A stretch of 64,000 nt of DNA from QHXM01 sp032160705 (GTDB lineage Bacteria > Acidobacteriota > Blastocatellia > Pyrinomonadales > Pyrinomonadaceae), in contig JAVHVE010000037.1 of NCBI GenBank assembly GCA_032160705.1, forward strand, positions 62,001 to 126,000. Reading direction: 5' to 3'. Below are positions 37,747 through 47,298 of this stretch, in pieces (within the stretch, counting starts at the first letter, position 1; each line of letters begins with the position of its first letter). A program made the translations under genes and the position numbers. Below the pieces are notes generated by a model, which had not been told where the DNA came from, did not search any database, and was given only the letters and a program-made list of their open reading frames with translations.

Positions 37747-38516
37747 GGCATTTGGAGCACACGCATCATGGCCTCATGAACGAGGCCGTTGCTGGCGATG
37801 ATTGGTGGGGTGTAGATGTTGAAAGGCGAGCCGTCATAATAGGAAACGCGACCGCCTGCTTCTTCGACGAGGAGAACTCCGGCGGCCACGTCCCAGGGGC
37901 GCAAGCCTTCTTCCCAGAATCCGTCGAAGCGCCCGCAGGCGACGTAAGCCAGATCGAGCGCCGCCGAGCCGTCGCGGCGCACGGCCTGCGCGTGCATGAT
38001 GAAATTATGAAAGTGGCGCGCGAAATCTCCGTAATCGCGCACGTCGTAGGGGAAGCCCGTGCAGAGCAGCGCACGATTGAGGTCGTCAATCTCAGAGACG
38101 CGGATGCGACGCTCGTTCAGTGTTGCGCCCTCACCGCGCTCAACCGCGAAGGTTTCATCGCGTGTCGGGTCATAGATGACGCCCATCTCGACGCGGCCAT
38201 CACGCTCAAGCGCGATTGAGACGCAGAAACAAGGGTAGCCGTGCGCGTAATTGGTCGTCCCGTCGAGCGGGTCTATGATCCACTTCCATTCGCTTTGCTT
38301 TTCGACGGTTTCGCCCGCCGCGTCCGTCTCTTCGGCGAGAATCGCGTGGCGCGGGTAGTAAGACTTGACGCGCTCCGTGATGAAACGTTCGGCGGCCAAA
38401 TCTGCTTCCGTCACGAGATCAATCTCGCCCTTATTGGAAACTTGCAGGATGCGCCCGAAGCGTTCAGCGAGAATGCGCCCGGCATCATGTGCGGTTTGAA
38501 TGGCGAAGTTAAGCAT
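37743..38516 (-). CDS. Inositol-1-monophosphatase (SuhB-like)
   Basis: 257 residues, complete. Metal-binding motifs: DLVTEADLAAER, ILAEETDAAG, IIDPLDGTTNYAHGYP (the DGTTNY form typical of inositol monophosphatase and SuhB) and LRPWDVAAGVLLVEEAGG. It dephosphorylates inositol phosphates; in E. coli SuhB also helps rRNA transcription. Its coding end touches a GTGAC-type palindrome. A CysQ-like paralogue lies at 22.2 kb. Confidence 0.92.
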   Translation of the reverse strand: MLNFAIQTAHDAGRILAERFGRILQVSNKGEIDLVTEADLAAERFITERVKSYYPRHAILAEETDAAGETVEKQSEWKWIIDPLDGTTNYAHGYPCFCVSIALERDGRVEMGVIYDPTRDETFAVERGEGATLNERRIRVSEIDDLNRALLCTGFPYDVRDYGDFARHFHNFIMHAQAVRRDGSAALDLAYVACGRFDGFWEEGLRPWDVAAGVLLVEEAGGRVSYYDGSPFNIYTPPIIASNGLVHEAMMRVLQMP

Positions 38517-38597
38517 AATCAGTTTTCAGTTTTTAGTTTTCAGTTTTCAGCAAAACAACCCGCGTCTTTATGCTGAAAACTGAAAACTGAAAACTGT
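38517..38597. repeat. Low-complexity palindrome, CAGTTTTCAGTTTT family
   Basis: CAGTTTTCAGTTTTTAGTTT on the left, and GCTGAAAACTGAAAACTGAA on the right, with a short GC-rich spacer. It fills the gap between the M24 peptidase and SuhB-like genes. Confidence 0.8.
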
Positions 38598-39962
38598 TTA
38601 CTGTCTCTTGAGTATTGCGATGACTTCAGTCTGAATCGGCTGGCCTGTGACGGTGGCGTCGCGCTCTGTGACGTGAACGTCTATTTCGGAGCGCACGCCG
38701 AACTTGCCTTCGAGATAGATTCCGGGTTCGATGGAAAAGGTGGTGCGCGGGATGATGCGGCGCGCATCACGGGTTTCAAGGTTGTCTATGTTCGCGCCGT
38801 TGCCGTGAACTTCTTCGCCGATGGAGTGGCCTGTGCGATGCAGAAACTGCGCGCCGTAGCCCGCACGCGTAATTACTCCGCGCGATACATCATCAACGTC
38901 CGCGCCTTTGATCGGGCGACCCGCGCGCATGCTCTCCTGCACAAACCTTACGGCAGCGTCGCGTGCGTCTCTCACGATGTTGAAGATTCGCGTGTACTCT
39001 GCGGGCACGCTCTCGCCGACGTAGCCCGTCCAAGTTTGATCCGTATAGACCGCGTCCGGTTTTTTGAGCTTGGCCCAGACATCGAAAAGCACGAAATCGC
39101 CGCGCTTGATGGGTGCTGACAAATCGCGCGTCGGCTCATAGTGCGGGTTGGCGGCGTTGCTGTTGACGGCTACGATGGGCGGTTCGTTGTCGCTTATCAA
39201 ACCTTCCTCTTCATAGCGACGCACCATGAATTGCTGAATGTCATATTCGGTCGTCGCCTCATTGGCTCTGATGCGGCGTGCAATCTCGTCAAAGGCTTGC
39301 ATGATGATGCGATGGATTTTGTCTGACGCCACGTTGTGCGTTTCAAGTTGAGCGGGCGTCCAGGCCGCTTCAAATTGCTGCACCAGATCGGCGCTCGGAA
39401 CAGGTGTAACGCCCCATGAGCGAATCAACTCAATCGTGCCCGCATCAACGCGCGACATGTAAGGGATGTCGTTGTTGGGCGAATACTGCATGGCGATGCG
39501 GCGGGGCTTTTCGGGAAGGTCTCGGCGCGCGTAGACCCTCAAGTTTCCTCTTTGCGTGTGAACCAGATTTCCTCGGCTGCCTCCCGTCAGCGTCTCGCGC
39601 AAAAATTCGTGAAGCTGCTGCCAGGGAAGATAAACCTTTTTGCTTCCGGGAAGCGCGTCGAGCTTGTCGCGCTCAATCGAATGCACGAGTTTGACGGGTT
39701 CGCCGTTGGCCGGAATGTAGTAGAACCAGCGGCGCGTCGTAATCCCGCGCTGGTCAAGCCGGAGAATGCGATAGGCGAGCGGGTCGCTCCCGCGAAAATC
39801 GTAGAAGAGCCAGCCGTCAAGCTGCGCGTCTCTAAGCGCCGCCTGAATGGCTTTGACCCGCCCAGCAGGCGTCATCTCCTGCGCGCGAGCGCCGAAAGAG
39901 AAGGCGAGAAGCAGCAGCATTGCAGCGGCGCAGAGAAATTTTACGGGCGATTGTCTCTTCAT
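38598..39962 (-). CDS. Secreted M24 Xaa-Pro peptidase
   Basis: 454 residues from ATG 39962 (signal peptide MKRQSPVKFLCAAAMLLLLAF...). It has a pita-bread metallopeptidase fold: an N-terminal creatinase-like domain to about 180, then the catalytic domain with two-metal ligands in LFDVWAKL, YTDQTWTG, RTGHSIGEE, FSIEPGIY and VRSEID. It cleaves the bond before proline in dipeptides or aminopeptides; secretion suggests use of external peptides. All five ligands are present. A repeat block lies at both ends. Confidence 0.9.
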   Translation of the reverse strand: MKRQSPVKFLCAAAMLLLLAFSFGARAQEMTPAGRVKAIQAALRDAQLDGWLFYDFRGSDPLAYRILRLDQRGITTRRWFYYIPANGEPVKLVHSIERDKLDALPGSKKVYLPWQQLHEFLRETLTGGSRGNLVHTQRGNLRVYARRDLPEKPRRIAMQYSPNNDIPYMSRVDAGTIELIRSWGVTPVPSADLVQQFEAAWTPAQLETHNVASDKIHRIIMQAFDEIARRIRANEATTEYDIQQFMVRRYEEEGLISDNEPPIVAVNSNAANPHYEPTRDLSAPIKRGDFVLFDVWAKLKKPDAVYTDQTWTGYVGESVPAEYTRIFNIVRDARDAAVRFVQESMRAGRPIKGADVDDVSRGVITRAGYGAQFLHRTGHSIGEEVHGNGANIDNLETRDARRIIPRTTFSIEPGIYLEGKFGVRSEIDVHVTERDATVTGQPIQTEVIAILKRQ

Positions 39963-39989
39963 CAATTTAGCTCCAGACCTGGCTACTGA

Positions 39990-40112
39990 AAAATTAGACA
40001 GGATTAACAGGATTAGCATGATTAAGAAAAGCAGATAAGTTAAATTAGCTTGATGCTGCTTCCCTTTATCCTGTCCATCTTGTTAATCTCAGTCTATTCC
40101 TTCTCTATCGTA
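39990..40112. repeat. Low-complexity palindrome, GACAGGATTAACAGGAT family
   Basis: GACAGGATTAACAGGATTAG (about 39998-40017) and the complementary ATCCTGTCCATCTTGTTAAT (about 40069-40088) form a long imperfect hairpin in the gap upstream of the M24 gene. Confidence 0.75.
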
Positions 40113-40127
40113 GTTTTGTTAAGCGCT

Positions 40128-41090
40128 CTAAAAACGCTGGCGAGCCAGTGGCATCTTCTGCGCAATCACGCGCAAGACTTCCTGCACCTGCGCGCCCCAG
40201 TATTCCCAGTTGTGCTTGCCGGGGAGTTGCCTGAACTCGTGCGGGATTTTCCGTTCGAGAAGAATATTCGCCAGCTCGCGGTTGGTCGCAAACAAACCAT
40301 CTTCCGTTCCGCAGTCAAGATAAATGAAAGGCAGCGACGCGAGGCGCGCGGCGGGGAAATTACGAACGAGATTGTGCAGGTCGTTGGCGGCGCGCGTGGG
40401 GCTGCCGGGAGCGCCGAAGGTCTGCATGATTGAGGCGCGCAAATACTCCCAGGCGAATCGCGGGTCGGCTTCGGTGCGGGCGGCAGCGTCTAGCGCGCCG
40501 CTCATCGAGGCTACGAAGGAGAATTTTTCGGGATATTTGACGCCGAACTTCAAAGCCCCGTACCCGCCCATCGAGAGACCGGCGATGGCTCGCCCTTCGC
40601 GCGTCTCGACGGTGCGAAAGCGGCTCTCGACATCCGGGATCAATTCTTTCAGGATGAAAGACTCGTACTTGTCCGCCGCAATGGTCGCGCTGTCCGTGTA
40701 CCAACCGTCGTTGCCTTCCGGCGTGACGATAATCAGGTTGAAGTAGAGCGCGTCGTCGAGCAGTTTCGTCTTCTCCAGCCAGTTTGTGTAATGACCACTG
40801 AGCCCGTGCAGCAGGTAAAGCACAGGGTAATGTTGCGGCTCACGTCCTTCTCGCGGCTTGTACCAGATGGGGAGGATGACGCGGTAGGGAAGCGGCTTGC
40901 CGACGAGTTTGCTCTGAAACTGAATGGTGCGAGCGCAGGGTCTTCCGGGGCAGCAATCATCGAAAGAATCTTTGGCGACGTTATCGTTGCAGCCCGGCCC
41001 AAATCCCTCTCCGACCTGCTGGCCGCAAGCGACGAGCGGAAGCAACAGGACAAGCGTGAGAAAAAAGGTACGCGTGATTTTCATCATCAA
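40128..41090 (-). CDS. Esterase D-type lipoprotein hydrolase
   Basis: 320 residues. A lipoprotein signal peptide (FFLTLVLLLPLVACGQ, lipobox LVAC) indicates anchoring outside the cytoplasm. The alpha/beta hydrolase domain resembles FrmB/tributyrin esterases: YPVLYLLHGLSGHYTNW, ELIPDVESRFRT, the nucleophile GLSMGGYGALKF, and the C-terminal LPGKHNWEYWG with catalytic His. It hydrolyses short-chain esters; substrate unknown. Its start (MMMK, three candidate ATGs) lies 3 bp from the hutU stop, so it is probably part of that operon. Confidence 0.88.
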   Translation of the reverse strand: MMMKITRTFFLTLVLLLPLVACGQQVGEGFGPGCNDNVAKDSFDDCCPGRPCARTIQFQSKLVGKPLPYRVILPIWYKPREGREPQHYPVLYLLHGLSGHYTNWLEKTKLLDDALYFNLIIVTPEGNDGWYTDSATIAADKYESFILKELIPDVESRFRTVETREGRAIAGLSMGGYGALKFGVKYPEKFSFVASMSGALDAAARTEADPRFAWEYLRASIMQTFGAPGSPTRAANDLHNLVRNFPAARLASLPFIYLDCGTEDGLFATNRELANILLERKIPHEFRQLPGKHNWEYWGAQVQEVLRVIAQKMPLARQRF

Positions 41091-41092
41091 GT

Positions 41093-42766
41093 TCAGCGTT
41101 GAATCTCGTTCTTCGCTTCGAGCATCGGGACGTTGATGCCTTTTGCGCGCGCCGTTGCTTCCGCTTCTTCGTAGCCCGCGTCAACGTGGCGCGCAACTCC
41201 GAGACCCGGATCATTGGTCAACACGCGATTGAGACGGCGTGATGCTTCATCCGTTCCATCTGCGACGGAGACTTGTCCGGCGTGCAAGCTGTAGCCGATG
41301 CCGACTCCTCCGCCATGGTGAAACGAGACCCAGCTTGCACCGCTCGCCGTGTTCAAAAGCGCATTGAGAATAGGCCAGTCGGCGATGGCGTCGGAGCCGT
41401 CCCGCATTCCTTCCGTCTCGCGGTAGGGCGAAGCGACTGATCCTGTGTCCAGATGGTCGCGCCCGATGGCGATGGGAGCTTTCAACTCACCGCGCTTGAC
41501 CAGATCGTTAATCGCTTCACCCATCTCGGCGCGCTCGCCGTAGCCGAGCCAGCAAATGCGCGCAGGCAATCCCTGAAACTGCACGCGCTCGCGCGCCAGA
41601 GTCAACCAGCGATTCAGCGTCTTATCTTCGGGAAAGAGTTCGAGCGCGAGGTCGTCCGTCTTGCGTATGTCTTCCGCTTCGCCTGACAGAGCCACCCAGC
41701 GAAACGGGCCTTTGCCTTCGCAAAAGAGCGGGCGAATGTATTCCGGGACAAAACCGGGAATCTCGAAAGCGTCCGCGCACCCTGCATCAAGCGCCTGCTT
41801 GCGTATATTGTTGCCGTAATCAAAAGCGACCGCGCCCGCTCGTTTGAGTGCGAGCATCGCCTCGACGTGCCGCGCCATTGATTGCATGGAACGTTCGACG
41901 TAGCCGCGCGAATCCGTGCGGCGCAACTCTTCAGCTTCTTCGAGACTAAGACCTTCCGGCACGTAGCCGTTCAAAGGATCGTGCGCGCTCGTCTGATCTG
42001 TGACGGCATCAATCGCGACTCCGCGCCTGACAATTTCGGGCAGGACTTCGGCGCAGTTGCCGACCAGACCAACGGACAAAGCGTTGCCCGTCAGTCGCGC
42101 TTCTTCGCAGAGCGCCAATGCTTCATCAAGCGTGTGGGCAAGGCGATCACAGTAACCGTTATCAATCCGCCGGTGGATGCGCGCTTCGTCCACGTCTATG
42201 CCGAGAAAGACCGCGCCGTTCAAGGTGGCCGCGAGCGGCTGCGCGCCGCCCATCCCGCCCATTCCGCCGGAGACGACGAGCTTACCTGTCAGACTTCCGC
42301 CGAAATGACGGTCGGCCATCGCCGCGAACGTCTCGAACGTCCCCTGCACGATGCCCTGCGTGCCGATGTAAATCCAACTGCCCGCCGTCATCTGCCCATA
42401 CATCATCAAGCCTTTGCGCTCAAGCTCGTGGAAGTTTTCCCAGTTAGCCCACGCGCCGACAAGGTTTGAGTTGGCAATCAGCACGCGCGGCGCATACTCA
42501 TGCGTGCGAAAGACCGCGACGGGTTTGCCCGATTGCACGAGCAGGGTTTCGTCCATCTCAAGCGATTGAAGCTCACGCACAATCGCCTCGAACGAAGCCC
42601 AGTTGCGCGCAGCCTTGCCCGTCCCGCCGTAGACCACGAGGTCTTCTGGACGCTCGGCCACTTCGGGGTCGAGATTGTTCATCAGGCAGCGCAGAGCAGC
42701 TTCCTGATGCCAGCCCTTGCAATTGAGCTTCGCGCCGCGCGGCGCACGAACTGTTCTTGAAGACAT
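41093..42766 (-). CDS. hutU: Urocanate hydratase
   Basis: 557 residues, full length. It converts urocanate to imidazolone propionate with tightly bound NAD. Family signature: LVVSGGMGGMGGAQPLAAT, WIYIGTQGIVQGTFETF, VGNCAEVLPEIVRRG, DQTSAHDPLNGYVPEG, and the catalytic Cys region near YGNNIRKQALDAG. It is the second step of histidine catabolism after HutH, whose gene is two genes upstream on the same strand. The upstream gap is a low-complexity palindrome. Confidence 0.96.
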   Translation of the reverse strand: MSSRTVRAPRGAKLNCKGWHQEAALRCLMNNLDPEVAERPEDLVVYGGTGKAARNWASFEAIVRELQSLEMDETLLVQSGKPVAVFRTHEYAPRVLIANSNLVGAWANWENFHELERKGLMMYGQMTAGSWIYIGTQGIVQGTFETFAAMADRHFGGSLTGKLVVSGGMGGMGGAQPLAATLNGAVFLGIDVDEARIHRRIDNGYCDRLAHTLDEALALCEEARLTGNALSVGLVGNCAEVLPEIVRRGVAIDAVTDQTSAHDPLNGYVPEGLSLEEAEELRRTDSRGYVERSMQSMARHVEAMLALKRAGAVAFDYGNNIRKQALDAGCADAFEIPGFVPEYIRPLFCEGKGPFRWVALSGEAEDIRKTDDLALELFPEDKTLNRWLTLARERVQFQGLPARICWLGYGERAEMGEAINDLVKRGELKAPIAIGRDHLDTGSVASPYRETEGMRDGSDAIADWPILNALLNTASGASWVSFHHGGGVGIGYSLHAGQVSVADGTDEASRRLNRVLTNDPGLGVARHVDAGYEEAEATARAKGINVPMLEAKNEIQR

Positions 42767-42775
42767 AATCGTAAA

Positions 42776-42882
42776 GCAGGAGTCAGGAGACAGAAGACAG
42801 GAGACAGGAGAAAAGAAAATCTGTAAACGCGGTTCTCCGCCTGATTATTCTGACTCCTGACTTCTGTGTTCTGTTTTTCTTC
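42776..42882. repeat. Low-complexity palindrome, CAGGAGTCAGGAGACAGAAG family
   Basis: Arms GCAGGAGTCAGGAGACAGAAG-like (left) and TGACTCCTGACTTCTGTG (right) surround AAAATCTGTAAACGCGGTTC, the family core. Confidence 0.8.
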
Positions 42883-43186
42883 ATCCCTCGTTCTTCCACA
42901 GCTTGCTTAACCACCCATCGCCCTCGCGTTTCGACAATCGCTCCAGCTCTCCGGCGTCGAGCCACGCGCCGCCGCAGGTGTTGCAGACATCAATCTCCAC
43001 TTCGTCGAAGATGATGCCTTCGAGCGTGCCGTCGCATTTTGGACAGCGCAGCGCGCTGGCGGCCTTCGCTTTCTCCTGTTCTTCCGCGCTCATCTTCGCG
43101 CGCAGCTTTTCAATCGCCTCGCGCTCCTTGCGCCGGAAATATTCCTCTTCCAACGCTCTTCCACGTTCCTCCATCGCGTTCGACAT
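42881..43186 (-). CDS. TFIIB-type zinc-ribbon protein
   Basis: 101 residues. The N-terminal half is a charged helix (EEYFRRKEREAIEKLRAKM). The C-terminal half is a zf-TFIIB-like ribbon: RCPKCDGTLEGIIFDEVEIDVCNTCGGAWLDAGELERLS with CxxC...CxxC. Such short proteins are frequent and of unknown role. It lies between hutH and hutU in the same direction, so it may be co-expressed with histidine catabolism. Confidence in the fold is high, in function nil. Confidence 0.88.
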   Translation of the reverse strand: MSNAMEERGRALEEEYFRRKEREAIEKLRAKMSAEEQEKAKAASALRCPKCDGTLEGIIFDEVEIDVCNTCGGAWLDAGELERLSKREGDGWLSKLWKNEG

Positions 43187-43319
43187 GAATTTACCTTTCG
43201 CTGTCTTAATTGATGAGCCACGCCGACGGGACGCTTTGAATATAGCGCTCCATGTTGCGCCGCCATGTTTTTTGATCCGTAATTAAATAACAGAAAAGAG
43301 GGCAAAGCGCGAGCGCACT

Positions 43320-44819
43320 TCAAATCTCGAAACGCCCGCGCCGGATGGCTTCCGCAATCTGCTGAATGTCAGCAGAGAGAGCGCGGTCACGCGTGAGACG
43401 CGGCACAATTTCTCGCACAATTTCGTAGGCGCGGCGCACGCCTCGTCCCGGTTGCAAAGGTTGACGATATTCGAGACCTTCGGCGGCGGCGATTAACTCA
43501 ATAGCGACCGCGTGTTCGGCATTTTCGACGATGGCGCGCAGCTTGGTCGCCGCCGTCATCCCCATCGAGACGTGATCCTCTTTGCCGCCGTCGGTCGGAA
43601 CATTATCAACGCTCGCCGGGTGCGCAAGCACTCTGGCTTCCGCCAGCAACGCGGCGGCTGTGACCTGCGCCATCATAAAGCCGGACGAGATGCCCGGCTG
43701 CGCTGTCAGAAACGGCGGCAGGTCTTCGTTCGAGTCCGGGTTGACGAGACGATCAATGCGCCGCTCTGTGATGCTCATCAGATCGGTCACAGCTATCGCC
43801 GCGTAATCAAACGAGAGCGCCAGAGGTGCGCCGTGAAAGTTGCCGCCAGATAAAAGCTCATCCTGTGCGGCAAAGACGAGCGGGTTATCTGTCGCGCTGC
43901 CGGTTTCAATCTCGACAATTTCGCGTGCGTGTGCGAGCGCGCCGCGCACCGCGCCATGAACCTGCGGCATGCAACGCAGAGAATAGGCATCCTGCACACG
44001 CGGATCGTTTTCGAGGTGCGACGCCCTGATCTCGCTCTCGCTCAAGAGTTCGCGCAGATGCCGCGCCACCTCAATTTGTCCGGGATGAGGACGCGCGGCG
44101 TGGATGCGCTCGTCGAAAGCGACGGGCGTGCCACGCAGGGCTTCTAAAGTCATTGCGCCCGCAACGTCTGCGGCGTGCGCCAGCATCTCTGCTCGATGCA
44201 GCGCCAGACCGCCGACCGCGCCCATCGCCTGCGTGCCGTTCAAGAGCGCGAGACCTTCTTTAGTTTCCAACTCGACTGGCTCAATCCTCGCGCGTTTGAG
44301 AGCTTCAATGCTCGCCATCCGTTCATTCTTGTAGAACGCTTCGCCTTCACCGATGACGGTCAGCGCCAGGTGCGCCAGGGGCGCAAGGTCGCCGCTCGCT
44401 CCGACAGAGCCTTTTTCAGGAATCAACGGATGAACGCCGCGCTCAAGCATCTTGATGAGAGTTTCGATAATCAGAGGCCGCGCGCCACTGTAGCCGAGCG
44501 CCAGCACGTTGGCGCGCAGGAGCAGCATAGCCCGCGTCTCTGCTTCAGATAATGCCGGGCCGACGCCGCACGCATGGCTGCGCACGAGATTAAGCTGCAA
44601 CTCGCTGAGCGCGGACGGCGCGATGCGAATGTCCGCGAGTTTCCCGAAACCCGTATTGACGCCATAGACGACGCGACCCGACGCGGTGATCTCTTCAACC
44701 ACGCGCCGCGACTCCAACATGCGCTCACGCGCAGCCGCCGAGAGCGCCACCTGCTCCGTCCCGCGCGCGACTCCGACAATCTGTTCGAGAGAAAGTTTCT
44801 GACCGGCAAGCTCAAGCAT
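43320..44819 (-). CDS. hutH: Histidine ammonia-lyase
   Basis: 499 residues, complete. It eliminates ammonia from histidine to give urocanate. The MIO cofactor forms from Ala-Ser-Gly in GSVGASGDLAPLAH. Further family motifs are YGVNTGFGKLADI, LNGTQAMGA, QDAYSLRCMPQVHGA, SGGNFHGAPLA and PGISSGFMMAQVT. No hutI or hutG is in the cluster, so later steps must be encoded elsewhere. It is flanked by low-complexity repeats. Confidence 0.96.
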   Translation of the reverse strand: MLELAGQKLSLEQIVGVARGTEQVALSAAARERMLESRRVVEEITASGRVVYGVNTGFGKLADIRIAPSALSELQLNLVRSHACGVGPALSEAETRAMLLLRANVLALGYSGARPLIIETLIKMLERGVHPLIPEKGSVGASGDLAPLAHLALTVIGEGEAFYKNERMASIEALKRARIEPVELETKEGLALLNGTQAMGAVGGLALHRAEMLAHAADVAGAMTLEALRGTPVAFDERIHAARPHPGQIEVARHLRELLSESEIRASHLENDPRVQDAYSLRCMPQVHGAVRGALAHAREIVEIETGSATDNPLVFAAQDELLSGGNFHGAPLALSFDYAAIAVTDLMSITERRIDRLVNPDSNEDLPPFLTAQPGISSGFMMAQVTAAALLAEARVLAHPASVDNVPTDGGKEDHVSMGMTAATKLRAIVENAEHAVAIELIAAAEGLEYRQPLQPGRGVRRAYEIVREIVPRLTRDRALSADIQQIAEAIRRGRFEI

Positions 44820-44821
44820 AA

Positions 44822-44906
44822 AATCAGGAGACAGAAGACAGGAGACAGAAGTCAGAATAAAACCGGTCTCAGCCTTTTAGTCTGACTTCTGTCTCCTGTC
44901 TTCTGT
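44822..44906. repeat. Low-complexity palindrome, CAGGAGACAGAAGACAGG family
   Basis: TCAGGAGACAGAAGACAGGA pairs with TCTGTCTCCTGTCTTCTGTA. The spacer contains AAAACCGGTCTCAGCC. Confidence 0.8.
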
Positions 44907-44909
44907 ATT

Positions 44910-45911
44910 CTATCTGTTTATCGTTTCTTCCGTCACCGTTCGTTTGTCCGGCGTCTCAGAGATGTCTATGCGCTTGAATTCGCCGGAGAGTGTGCCGCTG
45001 CTGCTGGTGGCGCGAACGCGATGGCGCGCTTGTTTGGCGCGGCGGGTGGCCGCGCGGCGCGTGCCTGCGGCGGCGCGCGAGAGCCCCGGAATACGCGTAA
45101 AACTGCGGAGCGAAAATTCATGGCGCGGCAGCACCTCGCCTGTCGCTTCGCGCAGTCGGACGGTGGCGATAGCGAAGATGAATATTCCCAGATTGAAGAT
45201 GACTCCGGCTAAAAAAATGGCAGAGCCGGGCACGACTCCGACCGCCGCCCGCTCAAGAAACTGGTCGAATGAAATTGCAGGTTTGGGATGAAGATAAACT
45301 TTCAGATTCCAACTCATCGCCAGCAGCATGAAAATCCAGAGATAGTTGCGGCGCAAGCGGCGACCGACGGCCTCCCACTCGCTGATGGTAAAATGCGGCG
45401 TAATTAAATCAGCCGCCAGATGCTCAGCCCAGTCCTGGTCAATCACGCTCTGCGGAGCCAGCAGCTTTGCGAAATATCCTGTCTCAATGACGCGGACGCG
45501 GCTCGACCAGATTTCGTAGTAGCGATACCGGCGCGCCTCCATGAACAGAAAAAAGGCGACGAGTACGGAATTGATCGGGATGACAAAGTGCGGATTGGCT
45601 GTTGAGCTGAAAGCGAAAGAGAGCGTTGCGCCCGCAGTGATGACTGCCCAGTTGGTGGTTGTGTCCAGCCGGTTGCGCCAGGTGTTTGAGCGCTGCACCT
45701 CGCCGCGATAGAAGTGAACCATCGCGGTGTTGAATTCTGCGGGAGTCAGTTTCGGCAGGTGCGTGGGCTGGGCTGGCGAAGGTTTATTCTCAGGCGGTCT
45801 GCTCATCGGGGGAGATGAAGGAGGTCGTAAGCGGCCTGTGTTGCTGCTGCTGGTGCGCTCCGAGCCGGAAGAAGAGCCGGTAGTCCCTTTTGGCCGCAGG
45901 TCAGAACTCAT
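44910..45911 (-). CDS. DUF2270 membrane protein
   Basis: 333 residues. The N-terminal about 60 residues are Ser/Pro/Arg-rich and probably disordered (TTGSSSGSERTSSSN). The DUF2270 domain follows: LTPAEFNTAMVHFYRGEVQRS, WRNRLDTTTNWAVITAGATLS, and the conserved EARRYRYYEIWSSRVRVIETGYFA. Four membrane helices are predicted (about 90-130, and two more at about 195-260). The C-terminal about 60 residues are basic and probably disordered. Function is unknown. The gene is flanked by alkA and a repeat block. Confidence 0.85.
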   Translation of the reverse strand: MSSDLRPKGTTGSSSGSERTSSSNTGRLRPPSSPPMSRPPENKPSPAQPTHLPKLTPAEFNTAMVHFYRGEVQRSNTWRNRLDTTTNWAVITAGATLSFAFSSTANPHFVIPINSVLVAFFLFMEARRYRYYEIWSSRVRVIETGYFAKLLAPQSVIDQDWAEHLAADLITPHFTISEWEAVGRRLRRNYLWIFMLLAMSWNLKVYLHPKPAISFDQFLERAAVGVVPGSAIFLAGVIFNLGIFIFAIATVRLREATGEVLPRHEFSLRSFTRIPGLSRAAAGTRRAATRRAKQARHRVRATSSSGTLSGEFKRIDISETPDKRTVTEETINR

Positions 45912-45943
45912 CGTCTCGAATTACTCATCCCCTCTCTCAGTCC

Positions 45944-46888
45944 TCAGTTTGATAATAGCACGCTCTCAGGCCGAAGGTTGATTATTCCTGCTCGCATCCC
46001 CGCCAGAAAGTAGACGGCGGCATAGGAAGCCCACTTGCCCCAGCGCATTTGCGCCAGCGCGCGAATCTCACGCTCCGTCATCAAGCGGCCATCGTTGTAA
46101 TACTTGACGACGAAGCCGCGCAAGGCCAGATCACCTGCGGGAAAAACGTCTGTCCGTCCAAAATGAAGCATCAAAGCCCACTCAGCCGTCCAACGCCCGA
46201 TCCCACGCAACTGTGTCAGGCGCGCCATCAGCGATTCATTGTTTAGACGTTCCAGTTCGTCTTCGTCGAGTTCTCCTCCGCTCATGCGCCTCGCCAGTTC
46301 GATAATGCTGATGGCCTTTGCACCGGAGAGACCGAGAGCACGCAGGTCGTCTACGTTCATGGTCGCCAGAGCAGCGGCGCGCGGAAAGGCGTGGAAGGTT
46401 TCGCCTGCGATCATTAAAGACTCTCCGAACTTTTCCACGAAGCGGCGTTTCAGCGTCATGGCAACAGCGGTGGAGATTTGTTGTAAGAGGATAGAAATGA
46501 CCAGAGCTTCAAAAAGATCAGGCCAGCATGCCATGTGCAGCCCGCGATGCACGGCTTCGAGCTTACTCATCAGGGCATCGCCCGCCACCTGTGCGCGAAA
46601 CCTTTTGAGGTCATGCTCGGTGCTGAAAATTCTGCGCGCCAGCGCCTCAGCCATTTTCATCTCGGCGGGCGTCCCGCTGCTCTCGCGCTCCATGGTGACG
46701 GCAAGCTGTGGGCGCGCGAGCGTGCCGCGCGATTCGACTGTCAGCAGGTGCAATTGATTCTCAAGCGTAATTGCTCGGCGGTAAATCCCGCCTACGAAAG
46801 TGTCAACCGCTTCCACATCGGTGAAGCGCAGGAAGCGCGCGGTGGCCGCGAAATCAAACGGCGCGCGAGGTTTGATGATGACTTCCAT
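45944..46888 (-). CDS. DNA-3-methyladenine glycosylase II (AlkA-like)
   Basis: 314 residues. It removes alkylated bases from DNA. An N-terminal AlkA-type domain (about 1-105) precedes the HhH-GPD domain: LQQISTAVAMTLKRRFV, the hairpin-helix-hairpin LTQLRGIGRWTAEWALML, and catalytic Asp in FPAGDLALRG. No iron-sulfur cluster Cys are visible, as expected for AlkA. It is probably transcribed alone; an ada-like regulator is not near. Confidence 0.9.
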   Translation of the reverse strand: MEVIIKPRAPFDFAATARFLRFTDVEAVDTFVGGIYRRAITLENQLHLLTVESRGTLARPQLAVTMERESSGTPAEMKMAEALARRIFSTEHDLKRFRAQVAGDALMSKLEAVHRGLHMACWPDLFEALVISILLQQISTAVAMTLKRRFVEKFGESLMIAGETFHAFPRAAALATMNVDDLRALGLSGAKAISIIELARRMSGGELDEDELERLNNESLMARLTQLRGIGRWTAEWALMLHFGRTDVFPAGDLALRGFVVKYYNDGRLMTEREIRALAQMRWGKWASYAAVYFLAGMRAGIINLRPESVLLSN

Positions 46889-47298
46889 TGCTCATCAGAG
46901 TGTCGCCGATTGATTGGGATTGCGTCAAAGGCGGGAGCGGGACAATAATTATGGCGCTGTCAACAAAAGCCGAGGCCGCCGCGCGTGGGAAAGCAGCCAA
47001 GAGCGCGGCGACCTCTCCGCACAACCCGTCTCCCACCCAGAGAGCAAGCGTGCGAGATAGGGAGCGCGTTCCACCCCACTGGCCGCGCTCCCTAAAATTT
47101 TGTCTACAGATAAGAGGCCATAAAGTTGATGTGAAGTGGGCGCGCACTTTGTTATGATGCGCGCGCGTTCCAGTCTTTGAAAACTTTAAGGCAACGGCTA
47201 AATGCGACGGCTCAACCCTCAACCTCAGAGTGAGTGAATGAGCATCGCCGTTGAGTATGAAAGGTTCATTCTCACGGCGACTCATTTGAGCAGGCGCA
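46889..47298. other. Intergenic region upstream of the XRE-Roco unit
   Basis: About 410 bp. Both strands have open frames, but none has family similarity or codon pattern I trust. A weak -10 (TATGAT, about 47152-47157) is visible with no good -35. The GC-rich tract 46970-47090 holds CGCGCTCCCT / AGGGAGCGCG, which can pair (about 47077-47096 with 47058-47068). Confidence 0.45.
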
